Assembly (NCBI GenBank): GCA_030998015.1
Contig: JARWMV010000113.1
Location: 1-48,466 of the forward strand
Reading direction: 5' to 3'
DNA: 48,466 bases
Origin: Ceratorhiza oryzae-sativae
Taxonomy: Eukaryota > Basidiomycota > Agaricomycetes > Cantharellales > Ceratobasidiaceae
The notes under the pieces were generated by a model. That model worked only from the letters and a program-made list of their open reading frames with translations. It did not search any database and was not told the DNA's origin. How positions within the stretch are numbered: the stretch's first letter is position 1; the number at the start of each line of letters is the position of its first letter. Of the stretch, positions 8,520 through 17,148 are shown piece by piece. The translations under genes were made by a program, and so were the position numbers.

Positions 8520-9935
8520 CTAGTCTGTAGTATCACATTTTACACTAGATTCAAATTTGAATCTTTGCTTATACAATTTATTTGTATCTATTATTTTAGA
8601 TATAACAGAAGAAATATTAATATTACCCAGAGCTAACGCAGCTTTTGTGTAAGAAGAAAAAGGAGAACCTTCTAATAATTTACCATTATCGTAAACATTA
8701 ACACCATAACCCATATTACCTTTTTTGACTACTCTGGCAACGTCAGAGTAAGCTTTATATGGTAAACCTGTAGTTAGGTCATATACTGGGGGCATGTCAA
8801 ATATTTTATTAATATCATCCAAATCTGGGGCCTCAGCTACTTCAGGGTTAGTTGAATATCTTTTATTGATATACTGATTTACTCTCACAAAGGATTCTTT
8901 ACCTTCAATTGTTGACGTATAGCCTAAAGCTTTAAGTTTTACCGCAACTTCCCAATATTGAAAATCAATACCTTTTCTAGATTTAAAGGTCAAAGATTTA
9001 AAAAAAGGTAAAATGTAATTATAAAGCTGTAATATATTAGCTACACTTAAAGAGGCCATACCTGTTTCAATATTCGGGTCGTATATCACTGGTGTAGGTT
9101 TATTGTTTAATTTATCAAATTTAGGACCGATCTCGGGATTGTAAGGTAAATTATTAAGAAATTCTGCTATTTCATATAAAAAGTGTATATTTTTAGAGTG
9201 TTGTTTAATCCCAAAAGTAGGGACCATACTAGGTAGGGAGAATGTCCCATCACCCTCAACAAATCCAAGAAGTCTATACGGAGTTAAATCGCGATTAGGA
9301 ATACTTTGTAGATCTAAATTTTTTCTTAATGTATTCATGCCGGATTTTAATTTTAATAAATCCTTTAACTCCTCATCTCTAACTTTTCTTCTTTCACAAA
9401 AGGGTGCCATTTTGATTTCAGCTGCAGCCTTAAAATCTAAAAAATCGAAATATTTAGAAGTAGTAAAATGATAATATGAGAGTATCGGTATAATAACCCC
9501 TACAATATCTATAAATTTATCTACTGAAAAGTAAGACTCATGTAGATTTGTAGTATCTCTAATTGTACCTACTTCTCTATTTGCCAATACACTTAGTAAA
9601 TTTTTTATGTATATTAAAGCAACTTTATCATCATAATGTAATTTTATTCTAAATTTAAGAGCACCTGTGTTAGAAATGTAAAATGTAGACTCCGCCTCTG
9701 AAAATCCAGAAAACCACTCTAATTCATTTTGGGATTTTATTAATGTTTCTTCTTTCAATGTTGGACATTGAGGTTCGTTTTTAGCCCTGCCTAGAGAACT
9801 GCGCATTAGCGCACGTCTTGGCAGGGGTATTAAAGAGTCATTAACTTCCAGGGGACTAGCTGCCTGTTTACATACCCAGGGTACCCTTGTCCCCAATAAT
9901 AGATACGATAATTTTGTATTACAATCTTCATACAA
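8520..9935 (-). CDS. cob intron 1 LAGLIDADG homing endonuclease with C-terminal NUMOD-like part
   Basis: A 471-codon open frame that starts independently (MYEDCNTKLSYLL) rather than fused to exon 1. First motif LEWFSGFSEAESTFYISN, second motif YRLLGFVEGDGTFSLPSM: LAGLIDADG_1 layout. The C-terminal 75 residues (NVYDNGKLLEGSPFSSYTKA then a helix and KFES end) look like the small DNA-binding modules (NUMOD type) often attached to such enzymes. A 43-bp hairpin module at 9785-9827 is carried in the N-terminal part without breaking the frame (LIPLPRRALMRSSLGRAK). Otherwise undamaged. Confidence 0.87.
   Translation of the reverse strand: MYEDCNTKLSYLLLGTRVPWVCKQAASPLEVNDSLIPLPRRALMRSSLGRAKNEPQCPTLKEETLIKSQNELEWFSGFSEAESTFYISNTGALKFRIKLHYDDKVALIYIKNLLSVLANREVGTIRDTTNLHESYFSVDKFIDIVGVIIPILSYYHFTTSKYFDFLDFKAAAEIKMAPFCERRKVRDEELKDLLKLKSGMNTLRKNLDLQSIPNRDLTPYRLLGFVEGDGTFSLPSMVPTFGIKQHSKNIHFLYEIAEFLNNLPYNPEIGPKFDKLNNKPTPVIYDPNIETGMASLSVANILQLYNYILPFFKSLTFKSRKGIDFQYWEVAVKLKALGYTSTIEGKESFVRVNQYINKRYSTNPEVAEAPDLDDINKIFDMPPVYDLTTGLPYKAYSDVARVVKKGNMGYGVNVYDNGKLLEGSPFSSYTKAALALGNINISSVISKIIDTNKLYKQRFKFESSVKCDTTD
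9785..9827. repeat. Free 43-bp AAGACGTGCGC module inside the cob intron 1 ORF
   Basis: One base differs from other copies in the loop (GCGCATTAGCGC). The insertion leaves the ORF open and adds about 14 residues. Confidence 0.85.
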
Positions 9936-10270
9936 ACTTACTTTTAAGTATTTACTTTAAATAACTTAGTTAACGTAATTTAACTATAAGTTTCGACTGT
10001 ACATTAAGCACCATTGCAGGTACCCATCAGTGACCCAGTCTGTAGCGATCCTGTAAGAAACCGACGGTCTTACATAAGGTACTGATGTTTTGACCGTTTT
10101 CACTGATATTGCCAACTCTCAAAGAGAACAAAAACCCAGAAGAAATCCTCCGGAGGGCTATTGTTTATCAACTACATATTATCCCTACAGATTGTTATAT
10201 AGTGTGTGAGAAAAGACTATGGTAATATACGATAATACCTGGTAAATATTTGTAATTATGGAAGTGATTT

Positions 10271-10327
10271 CCAAAAAACACCCCCAAACATGTGCAGCTA
10301 CGCTGCATTGTTTGGGGGTGGTTTTGG
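10271..10327. repeat. H palindrome with CCAAAA/TTTTGG outer arms
   Basis: Hairpin CCAAAAAACACCCCC...GGGGGTGGTTTTGG around CAGCTACGCTGC, in cob intron 1, 126 nt downstream of exon 1. Essentially identical to the copy at 10914-10970. Confidence 0.88.
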
Positions 10328-10452
10328 TCCTAATCGGACGACTTTCCATCCTCGACACCTTCACGGTGGTTTTGGGCTATTGAACAAGAAAGAGGTATAC
10401 CATGTGCCATGTCTAATTCATTACCAGCTACCCATGTTAGGCTGTTTGGGTA

Positions 10453-10845
10453 ACCTAAAAATGCGGTTCCCATCATAAGTACCAATATCACGACTCCTAT
10501 AGACCAAAGTAAGATTCTAGGAGATCTGTAAGATCCGTAATATAGCCCTCTTCCAATGTGCAAATATACAAAAATGAAAAAGAATGAAGCAGTGTTAGCG
10601 TGTGTGTATCTAACGGCCCATCCATAATTCACATCACGCATGATGTGCTCAACTGAAATAAATGCCATGTCAACACTTGGAGTATAGTGCATGGCCAGGA
10701 AGACTCCAGTTAAGATTTGAATTACTAGGCACATACCTAACAATGATCCAAAGTTCCAAAGATAAGATATATTTGCAGGTTGAGGCGAGTCAACCATGTA
10801 TGAATTAAGTAAGCCCAATATAGGGTGGGATTTTAAAAGTCTCAT
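10453..10845 (-). CDS. cob: cob exon 1 (apocytochrome b, complex III)
   Basis: Encodes the N-terminal 131 residues of cytochrome b, the membrane core of the bc1 complex that passes electrons from ubiquinol to cytochrome c1. Visible: [37 protein letters not shown], the heme-binding helix B with HYTPSV and [10 protein letters not shown], then [20 protein letters not shown], ending TAFLG. I chose MRLLKSHP (10845) as start because fungal cob starts there; an in-frame ATG lies 9 codons upstream (10872). Exon 1 is bracketed by near-identical H palindromes at 10271 and 10914. The gene is incomplete in the window: 200 codons are recovered of roughly 385 expected. Confidence 0.96.
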
Positions 10846-10913
10846 AGTAATTTTGAATTTTATTTTTGTCAAATAGAGAAATCAGAAAAGAATAAATTCA
10901 CGTTAAGTAATTT

Positions 10914-10970
10914 CCAAAAAACACCCCCAAACATGTGCAGCTACGCTGCATTGTTTGGGGGTGGTTTTGG
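10914..10970. repeat. H palindrome upstream of cob
   Basis: About 69 nt 5' of the cob start, same orientation and sequence as the copy at 10271-10327, including the flanking TTTCC. Confidence 0.88.
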
Positions 10971-11548
10971 TTCCTAAGAAGGCATGGCCGTTAAATACAG
11001 AGCGGTTCAACCTAGAACTCAGAGTAAAATATAAATGAATTAAAATCTGACTTGTGTTGTCAGCACCTGACTATAACAATCAGCTAATTTTGGCAATTGT
11101 TCAATGTTCCACCTTAATTACCCTGTGGTGGCAGGTATTAATATATGCCGTCATAGAGGAAACGGGTCAGGTAGAAACAAAAACACGGAAAATATATTTT
11201 TATTGTCTTACACACCGGAAGGCCTAGTGAATCTATTTAGCATAGCATATTGACAAGAAGGTGTGGAAATTAGATAGATAGCAAAACACATAGTTATTAA
11301 ATTAAATAATATGTGGTTACAACTTTCCCCCCGCCTCATCATATTTGCAGGCACGGGGGCACTTTTTTAAACGTTCAAATTTTTTTATTACTGTTTCTTT
11401 TATTGTTATTTAAATTCGTAAAAGGAGGTTTGACGCCTCCTTAAGCGCCGGGTGAAATATTACGTTATGGCTTCAAATCCCGGGGAGAAACCTCCCCCAT
11501 TTGAAGCACGATAATATTAATGTAGTGTTACGTGCTTGAAATAGAATA
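10971..11548. other. AT-rich gene-free region upstream of cob
   Basis: No ORF or tRNA recognised. It holds a GGAGG-TTTGACG-CCTCC hairpin at about 11423-11441 and, at about 11277-11400, an imperfect CACATA...TATGTGG palindrome plus a GGCACGGGGGCAC segment that recurs in diverged form at 12357-12545. It may include the cob promoter and leader, but I see no sequence I can call with confidence. Confidence 0.5.
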
Positions 11549-11690
11549 CCCTCCGCGCTCTTTGATCGCCCGCAGGGCGGCCTAAGCGCGGAGGGCTCCA
11601 ATAATCGATGATTTGCGAAGGCAAATCTACACCCTGCCTAGAGAACTGCGCTTTAGCGCACGTCTTGGCAGGGGTATCGATTAGCGGGGT
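11549..11690 (+). repeat. C element (about 142 bp)
   Basis: Intergenic copy between the AT-rich region and the A-B pair at 11775. Confidence 0.9.
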
Positions 11691-11774
11691 ATCTTAATAG
11701 GGATAAAATTGGTATCCGCTATTTCTCACTTGTATTCGTTGAGGTGTAAATATAGTTACCTGCTGATTGAAACT

Positions 11775-11946
11775 CCGCGCGCGTTAGTTGCTGGTGGGAC
11801 TTGTCCCACCAACCAACGTGAGCAATCGCAACCGTTTGCGATTGCTAGTGCGCGGCATAATATCGATATTTAGCCGCCGGCTGAAAATGACGAACGGTCG
11901 TCATTTTCTACGAGGGAATCTTTAGGATTCCCTCTAACGCCGGCGG
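11775..11946 (+). repeat. A element (172 bp, standard)
   Basis: Joined without spacer to the B element at 11947. Confidence 0.95.
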
Positions 11947-12157
11947 GACCCGTGCACGCCTGCGAACGCCTTGGCTTGCCAAGGCGGCCCTGGCGTGCGC
12001 GCGGCTCGCCGCGAACGCGGCCTCGTTAACAATGCCCACGGGTCGTTGACCCTCCGCTTTATTACCCCTGCCAAGACGTGCGCTAAAGCGCAGTTCTCTA
12101 GGCAGGGCGGCTGAAATCTTGGGTTACACCTAAGATTTTAGCCGATAGAGCGGGGGC
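11947..12157 (+). repeat. B element, short form, complete
   Basis: Reference for the short form. Begins GACCCGTGCACGCC and ends GATAGAGCGGGGGC. It lacks the GGTACCCTGGAAC and TATTTATATA hairpins of the long form and instead holds the 43-bp AAGACGTGCGC module and the AATCTTGGGTTACACC hairpin. Confidence 0.92.
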
Positions 12158-12913
12158 ATTATTTAAGCCAGAATCTCCGCGCGTTCCCTGCTCGGTCATC
12201 GAAGATGTCCGGCAGGGACGCACTAAACCGATTAGGCTCTCCCAATTTTTCATGGGCTTCGCCGAAGGCCACAGGTCCCTAGACAAATTGGAGTTTGTTT
12301 TACCCAATCAATAGAGTATTCACTACTAACGCCTGCTGGCGAGAGGGTATGAAAACATATAGATAGTAGAACACATATTTATTAACAAAAATTTATTTAA
12401 TTTATAAAATATGTGGTTATAAAATTGGAGTGCGTTACTCGAAATTAATATTTCGAGGCGCGCATTTCAATCCATTTTACCTACCGTGCCGTCTTTGGGG
12501 GGCACGGGTGATAGATTTTTAAACGCTCAATTATAGTTTTTCTTCTTTTATTAGGATCAGGGAAATTATATTTCTTGGCACCCTATTGGTACAGTCCTCT
12601 AGGACTGGAGACCCTGGTAAACCCCTCAAACAGGAATCTGTTAGGGTCATGAGCTTCTTCTCTTCCCTTACAGGGAAGAGGTGGAACCTATAAGACCCTT
12701 TAACCAGCCCTTAGCGCACAAAGGGGTCCATTTGGTGGTGATTCCACCTCCAAGCGCAGGATAAATCTTAACCTGGTTAAAGGGATATATAAACAAAAAA
12801 AAAAAAAAAAAATGTCATTTTGAAACGATCAAATATGACCCGTCTTCGACTGGATCAGCGCAGAGCGCTGGCCCGGCTGAAATAGCTCATAAACATCCTC
12901 TTCCCTTACAGGC

Positions 12914-13010
12914 CCCCGCTAATCGATGTAGATTTGCCTTCGCAAATCATCGATTAGTGGGAGCCCTCCGCGCTTAGGCCGCCCTGCGGGCGATCAAAGA
13001 GCGCGGAGGG
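12914..13010 (-). repeat. C element with inner module deleted
   Basis: CGCTAATCGAT is joined directly to GTAGATTTGCC, so the 43-bp AAGACGTGCGC module is cleanly absent. The outer arms are intact. Confidence 0.85.
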
Positions 13011-13074
13011 GAAGAGGTGGAACCTATGAGTACTGCAGCACTCCTTTTCGTCAGCCCGCGGCAGTAAGGACTTT

Positions 13075-13335
13075 GATTCCGAGGTAGCCTGGAACCTCGG
13101 GGGTCCAGGCTACCTCGCAATACCCCGCCTCCTGGATCTCTAGAGATCCAGGGAGCGGAGCTTAAATTGTTGCACGTACGTGCAACAACTTCACGCTTGT
13201 AGAGGAGACGTCTGTGTGCGGCTTAAGCCGTACACAGACGGATCCGAAGCTTGAGTTAAATCATGCAAGCATGATTATTTCCTCAAGCTGGCCGCGGATC
13301 CGCCGATTACGATCGTGCTAGCACGATCCTTCGGG
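13075..13335. repeat. G-type hairpin string
   Basis: Successive hairpins: GAGGTAGCCTGG..CCAGGCTACCTC, TGGATCTCTAGAGATCCA, TTGTTGCACGTACGTGCAAC, CGTCTGTGTGCGG..CCGTACACAGACG, ATCATGCAAGCATGAT and GATCGTGCTAGCACGATC. The same hairpins recur in other orders near 16600, 20870, 21240, 21500, 22810, 26830, 29650 and 37140. Confidence 0.8.
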
Positions 13336-13402
13336 GCAGCTGCTGTAGGCATGGGCCGTAGGTCCCTACACAAATTAGGGTATGTTTGTTTGTTAATTTA
13401 GT

Positions 13403-13472
13403 AAGCTCAAGAAGAATCGAACTTCTACATATTCCTCATCAAGAAATCATTCTACCGTTAAATTATGAGCTT
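13403..13472 (-). tRNA. trnI: tRNA-Ile (anticodon GAU)
   Basis: 70 nt on the minus strand. Acceptor AAGCTCA pairs with TGAGCTT, D arm ATTT/GAAT, anticodon stem ATTTC/GGAAT with loop TTGATGA (anticodon GAT), T arm AGAAG/CTTCT with loop TTCGATT. CCA is not encoded. All stems pair, with G-T pairs in the D and anticodon stems. Confidence 0.92.
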
Positions 13473-13503
13473 TGATTTATTCTCTCTCTTCCCTTTCAGC
13501 ATC

Positions 13504-13605
13504 TACCCCCCAAACAATGCAGCGCAAGCTGCATATGTTGGTAATGGCCCCCCCCCAATACGTTTGTGACGCATTGGGAGGCCATTGCCTTATTGGGGGT
13601 CACCT
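13504..13605. repeat. H palindrome pair
   Basis: Hairpin around CAGCGCAAGCTGC, then CCCCAATACG...GCATTGGGAGG, closing with TTATTGGGGGTCACCTG. Same arrangement at 26270-26368. Confidence 0.8.
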
Positions 13606-13664
13606 GTCATGATCTAAGATCATAAGCGCAAATCGGGGGTCAAGAATCGGTGCTTTGCGAAGGC

Positions 13665-13886
13665 CCGCGCGCGTTAGTTGCTGGTGGGACTTGTCCCACC
13701 AACCAACGTGAGCAATCGCAACCGTTTGCGATTGCTAGTGCGCGGCATAATATCGATATTTAGCCGCCGGCTGAAAATGACGAACGGTCGTCATTTTCTA
13801 CGAGGGAATCTTTATGGGAGGTAGCCTGGACCATGAGACTCATGGTCAAGGCTACCTCATCTGAGGATTCCCTCTAACGCCGGCGG
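13665..13886 (+). repeat. A element, long form with nested hairpin (222 bp)
   Basis: Inside the GAGGGAATC stem loop a 50-bp insertion forms its own GAGGTAGCCTGGACCATGAG hairpin. Flanks AATCGGTGCTTTGCGAAGG and GCGACGATTCTGTGGGGTT are shared with the copy at 37850-38071, so a larger unit was copied. Confidence 0.95.
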
Positions 13887-14330
13887 GCGACGATTCTGTG
13901 GGGTTTTATCCAATTCCCTGAGGACCCAGTAGCCCGAGCAGGATGCCTTCGGTCGAAATCGAAGGCGAGATCAGATTTTCTACCGCATGGTGGAGTATCC
14001 TTCCTGGCCTTTGCCGGGAGCCAGCGAAAAACGCGAAAATTAAAAAGGGCTTACCGCGCAAAGGGGACCTTTTCCTCCTTGGCCTCAGTAGAGACCAAGA
14101 GGAAGCGCACCTTCGGCTAGATCACTCTTTGAGTGATTCAGACGAGGGTTCAATTAAGGCCGTAAGTCCATAAATAAATTTTAGGAATTAAATAAAAAAA
14201 AAACAGAAAGGGACTATAAGGCCGGTTCTGGCCTGATCTTGCCGGCCAGGCCTGATAGCTATCTCTGTAAATCTTAGGTATACTCTAGGATTTATGCTCG
14301 GGCCAGCGCTCTGCGCTGATCCAGCCGAGG
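13887..14330. other. Gene-free region
   Basis: No recognised gene. The stretch GCCTTTGCCGGGAGCCAGCG at about 14005-14042 recurs in diverged form at 22627-22664. The 76-codon plus-strand ORF here has no recognisable motif. Confidence 0.5.
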
Positions 14331-14705
14331 ACCGTTTGTATTCAGGTTCTAATGTTTCTATAAAGTGATTTTCCCGTGAAAGTAAATTAACTTTATCAAC
14401 AAATTCCAATATAGCTAAGGCAAAGTTGCCTATCCCGTACTTAAGAATAGCTCTAACTCCGCCGGCGTTAGAGGGAATCCTAAAGATTCCCTCGTAGAAA
14501 ATGACGACCGTTCGTCATTTTCAGCCGGCGGCTAAATATCGATATTATGCCGCGCACTAGCAATCGCAAACGGTTGCGATTGCTCACGTTGGTTGGTGGG
14601 ACAAGTCCCACCAGCAACTAACGCGCGCGGGTATTAGTTCTTGATTTGTAATAAGAATCTTGGAAATAATCATTAACCCGGTTTCCCAAGTCAACAGCAC
14701 TTCCT
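14331..14705 (-). pseudogene. Truncated second copy of atp9-linked GIY-YIG ORF
   Basis: Blocks GSAVDLGNRVNDYFQDSYYK, RAILKYGIGNFALAI and LEFVDKVNLLSRENHFIETL parallel GSAVDLGNRVNDYFQDS, RSILKYGIGNFALAV and LEFVDEEDLLPREDHFIKT of the complete copy at 15001-16891. The GIY-YIG start and the C-terminal half are missing. An A element (14459) occupies the same codon position as the A element at 15844 in the other copy. Confidence 0.82.
14459..14630 (-). repeat. A element (172 bp), shared insertion site
   Basis: Flanks CTCTAACT and GTATTAG match those of the A element at 15844-16015. The insertion therefore predates duplication of the GIY-YIG unit, or the site was hit twice. Confidence 0.95.
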
Positions 14706-14726
14706 TCTCTCTCTTCCCTTTCAGCT

Positions 14727-14925
14727 TCAGCTGACCCCCAAACATATGCAGCTACGCTGCATTGTTTGGGGGGCAGCAGCCCCCCAATAATGCAATGACC
14801 TCCCAATGCGTTACCAAGCCTGTAAGGCACGCCCTACGGGCCAACGTATTGGGAGGGCCATTACCCCTCGGGTCAACAGCATGTATTTATATATAAATAC
14901 AATGCTGGTTGACCCTAAGCGGGGG
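14727..14925. repeat. H palindromes plus B-type end
   Basis: An H hairpin, a CTCCCAATGCG...CGTATTGGGAGG hairpin, then CTCGGGTCAACAGC, the TATTTATATATAAATA hairpin and GTTGACCCTAAGCGGGGG, which is the distal part of a long B element. Its edge replaces the stop codon of the duplicated atp9 C-terminus. Confidence 0.8.
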
Positions 14926-14927
14926 TA

Positions 14928-14966
14928 TGAATATAGCAATAGGAATGCAATCATAAGCGCGAATAG
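14928..14966 (-). pseudogene. Duplicate atp9 C-terminal exon
   Basis: Thirteen codons, LFALMIAFLLLYS, identical in protein to atp9 exon 2 (16938-16897) but with three differences, all at synonymous third positions. The TAA stop is lost because a B-type fragment begins at the next bases (TAC). It lies 34 nt past the stop of the complete GIY-YIG ORF. This fits a mobile ORF that entered together with, or displaced, the end of atp9. Confidence 0.88.
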
Positions 14967-15187
14967 ACAAAAATTGGGCAAATAGAAGTAAAAAGAATAA
15001 CTAAGACCGTTTTACAGTTATAACATATCTGCCTTTATATGGTTTGGGGTTTTCCCTTTTTTCTCTTCTAATTAAAGTAGTGAAACTTGCTCCAATATTT
15101 CGCGCGGCTTCTCTTATAGATGGGTACTCTGTTGTAAGATTATTTTCCAAGTCAAGTACTTCAACACCAAATCCTGTGTTATTAGGT

Positions 15188-15240
15188 TTAGGTATTGCGA
15201 GGTACCCCGGACCCCCGAGGTTCCGGGGTACCTCGGAATC
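15188..15240. repeat. GAGGTACCCCGG hairpin in the GIY-YIG ORF
   Basis: GAGGTACCCCGGACC pairs with GGTTCCGGGGTACCTC. Same outer sequence as the B-element GGTACC hairpin but with a different inner stem. The frame stays open across it. Confidence 0.8.
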
Positions 15241-15455
15241 AGGCTCCCGATTTTTTGCAGCTTCACTCAATTTTGCTCTTGTTTCTGGAGAGACTATTTT
15301 ACCGAACATTGGGTTATTAATACCCATTCGGCTCTCACTCATTGCTTTACGAACTTCCAATGAATGGCTTCTTCCAAGAGCTGATTTAACTATTTTAGCG
15401 ATACTTTCAGGGGCATGTTTGTAACCTAACGAGTTACCTGCATTTTGAAGAATAT

Positions 15456-15666
15456 GACCCGTGCACGCCTGCGAACGCCTTGGCTTGCCAAGGCGGCCCT
15501 GGCGTGCGCGCGGCTCGCCGCGAACGCGGCCTCGTTAACAATGCCCACGGGTCGTTGACCCTCCGCTTTATTACCCCTGCCAAGACGTGCGCTAAAGCGC
15601 AGTTCTCTAGGCAGGGCGGCTGAAATCTTGGGTTACACCTAAGATTTTAGCCGATAGAGCGGGGGC
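15456..15666 (+). repeat. B element, short form
   Basis: Between NPEYN and ILQNAGNSLGYKH of the GIY-YIG ORF. A short B copy at 46122 lies at the equivalent place (PEY / NILKTAGNLSGYKH) of the nad2 GIY-YIG ORF. Confidence 0.92.
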
Positions 15667-15843
15667 ATTATACTCAGGATTCATTGTTTTGATAAAGTGA
15701 TCTTCTCGAGGTAGTAAATCTTCTTCATCCACAAATTCAAGTCCTCTAGCTGAAATTGTTGCACGTACGTGCAACAACTTCACGCTTGAGGCGGAACTGC
15801 TAAGGCAAAATTACCTATACCGTATTTAAGTATAGATCTAACT

Positions 15844-16015
15844 CCGCCGGCGTTAGAGGGAATCCTAAAGATTCCCTCGTAGAAAATGACGACCGTTCGT
15901 CATTTTCAGCCGGCGGCTAAATATCGATATTATGCCGCGCACTAGCAATCGCAAACGGTTGCGATTGCTCACGTTGGTTGGTGGGACAAGTCCCACCAGC
16001 AACTAACGCGCGCGG
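15844..16015 (-). repeat. A element (172 bp), shared insertion site
   Basis: Partner of the copy at 14459-14630: same orientation and same codon position in the paralogous ORF. Confidence 0.95.
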
Positions 16016-16039
16016 GTATTAGATTTGGATTTACAGTAT

Positions 16040-16290
16040 GACCCGTGCACGCCTGCGAACGCCTTGGCTTAAGCCAAGCAAGCTTGGCTCATATTGACCT
16101 TAAGGTCAATGTAAGCCAAGGCGGCCCTGGCGTGCGCGCGGCGTCTGATTCCGAGGTACCCTGGAACTTAAAGTTCCAGGGTACCTCGCAATACCTCGCC
16201 GCGAACGCGGCCTCGATATCCATTACCCCTCGGGTCAACAGCATGTATTTATATATAAATACAATGCTGGTTGACCCTAAGCGGGGGTAT
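16040..16290 (+). repeat. B element, long form
   Basis: Inserted after DYFQDS in the complete GIY-YIG copy. The truncated copy lacks it, so it arrived after the duplication. Confidence 0.93.
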
Positions 16291-16427
16291 GAATCTTGGA
16301 AATAATCATTAACTCGATTTCCCAAATCAACAGCACTTCCTATGTAAAATTTACCATTTAAAAGATTTATCCAACAATATATTCCAGATTTACCTCTTAG
16401 TTGTTTAGACATTTACTCTAGGGCAGC

Positions 16428-16599
16428 CCGCCGGCGTTAGAGGGAATCCTAAAGATTCCCTCGTAGAAAATGACGACCGTTCGTCATTTTCAGCCGGCGG
16501 CTAAATATCGATATTATGCCGCGCACTAGCAATCGCAAACGGTTGCGATTGCTCACGTTGGTTGGTGGGACAAGTCCCACCAGCAACTAACGCGCGCGG
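16428..16599 (-). repeat. A element (172 bp, standard)
   Basis: Lies between the N-terminal leader (ending VLSARSV) and the GIY-YIG domain start. It is followed by a G-type hairpin pair at 16600-16706. Confidence 0.95.
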
Positions 16600-16706
16600 G
16601 CTGGCTGAAATTGTTGCACGTACGTGCAACAACTTCACGCTTGTAGAGGAGACGTCTGTGTGCGGCTTAAGCCGTACACAGACGGATCCGAAGCTTGAGT
16701 TAAACA
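16600..16706. repeat. G-type hairpin pair
   Basis: TTGTTGCACGTACGTGCAAC and CGTCTGTGTGCGG..CCGTACACAGACG hairpins, in the same order as at 13150. Confidence 0.8.
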
Positions 16707-16896
16707 CTTCGCGCACTTAAAACATCAGTAAACAATTTAGGGGCCTCAGTAATAAAAGTCGGCAATGCTAAATTTAAATTGGGATTATCTACATTTGGGT
16801 TAACAGATGTTGAATAATTCTTATTTGAAACCAATAAATCTATTAGATTGACCCTTGGGAGGGGTTTAGTCAATAGGTTATAATTTTTCATGGTTG

Positions 16897-16938
16897 TTAT
16901 GAATATAGCAATAAGAAAGCTATCATAAGCGCGAATAG
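16897..16938 (-). CDS. atp9: atp9 exon 2 (ATP synthase subunit c, C-terminus)
   Basis: Encodes LFALMIAFLLLYS and TAA, the end of the second transmembrane helix of the F0 proteolipid. Phase 0. The intron ends ...AAAACTG before CTATTC. With exon 1 the protein is 73 residues, the usual length for fungal subunit 9. Confidence 0.93.
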   Translation of the reverse strand, partial: LFALMIAFLLLYS

Positions 16939-16976
16939 CAGTTTTAAGTTCGAAATTTTACTGTGGGGCAGCATGT

Positions 16977-17148
16977 CCGCCGGCGTTAGAGGGAATCCTA
17001 AAGATTCCCTCGTAGAAAATGACGACCGTTCGTCATTTTCAGCCGGCGGCTAAATATCGATATTATGCCGCGCACTAGCAATCGCAAACGGTTGCGATTG
17101 CTCACGTTGGTTGGTGGGACAAGTCCCACCAGCAACTAACGCGCGCGG
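16977..17148 (-). repeat. A element (172 bp, standard)
   Basis: In the atp9 intron, 39 nt from the 3' splice site. The left flank GGGGCAGCATGT resembles that of the A copy at 23923 (AGGGCAGCATGT). Confidence 0.95.

Larger units (their letters stand above)
8484..10452 (-). other. cob intron 1 (group I)
   Basis: Starts TACCCAAACAG after GGT and ends AAAGTTTG before TACGTC. The core lies at about 9990-10150 (GTGCTTAATGTACAGTCG), upstream of the ORF, so the ORF occupies a 3' domain loop. An H palindrome (10271-10327) lies in the 5' part. Confidence 0.85.
12158..13402. other. Gene-free region of scattered hairpins between B element and trnI
   Basis: No gene recognised. Contents: a GTCCCTGC...GCAGGGAC hairpin around 12185-12225 that recurs at 21115-21160; the diverged duplicate (12357-12545) of the cob-upstream AT-rich segment; a run of about 18 A at about 12796-12813; a GATCCAGCGCAGAGCGCTGG segment that recurs at 14300 and 20370; a deleted C element; and a G-type hairpin string. 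GC-rich islands alternate sharply with AT-rich DNA. Confidence 0.55.
15001..16891 (-). pseudogene. GIY-YIG endonuclease ORF following atp9, interrupted
   Basis: The first ATG (16891) lies 5 nt after the atp9 stop and opens MKNYNLLTKPLPRVNLIDLL. The GIY-YIG domain is GKSGIYCWINLLNGKFYIGS then AVDLGNRVNDYF; the block LEFVDEEDLLPREDHFIKT follows; after it come NAGNSLGYKHAPES and AMSESRMGINNPMFGK (NUMOD3-like) and a C-terminal STREAARNI-type helix (EYPSIREAARNIGASFTTL). Insertions: A at 16428 with a G-type hairpin (before the domain), B at 16040, A at 15844, a short TTGCACGTACGTGCAA hairpin near 15760, B at 15456 and a GGTACCCCGG hairpin near 15190. With these the protein cannot be made as one chain. 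Confidence 0.82.

Noticed and set aside
10290..10478. 62-codon plus-strand ORF
   Set aside because: Lies antisense to cob exon 1 and an H palindrome; no motif.
13943..14173. 76-codon plus-strand ORF as a gene
   Set aside because: Built from GC-rich intergenic pieces partly repeated at 22627; no recognisable domain.
15044..15424. 126-codon plus-strand ORF
   Set aside because: Antisense shadow of the GIY-YIG ORF C-terminus.
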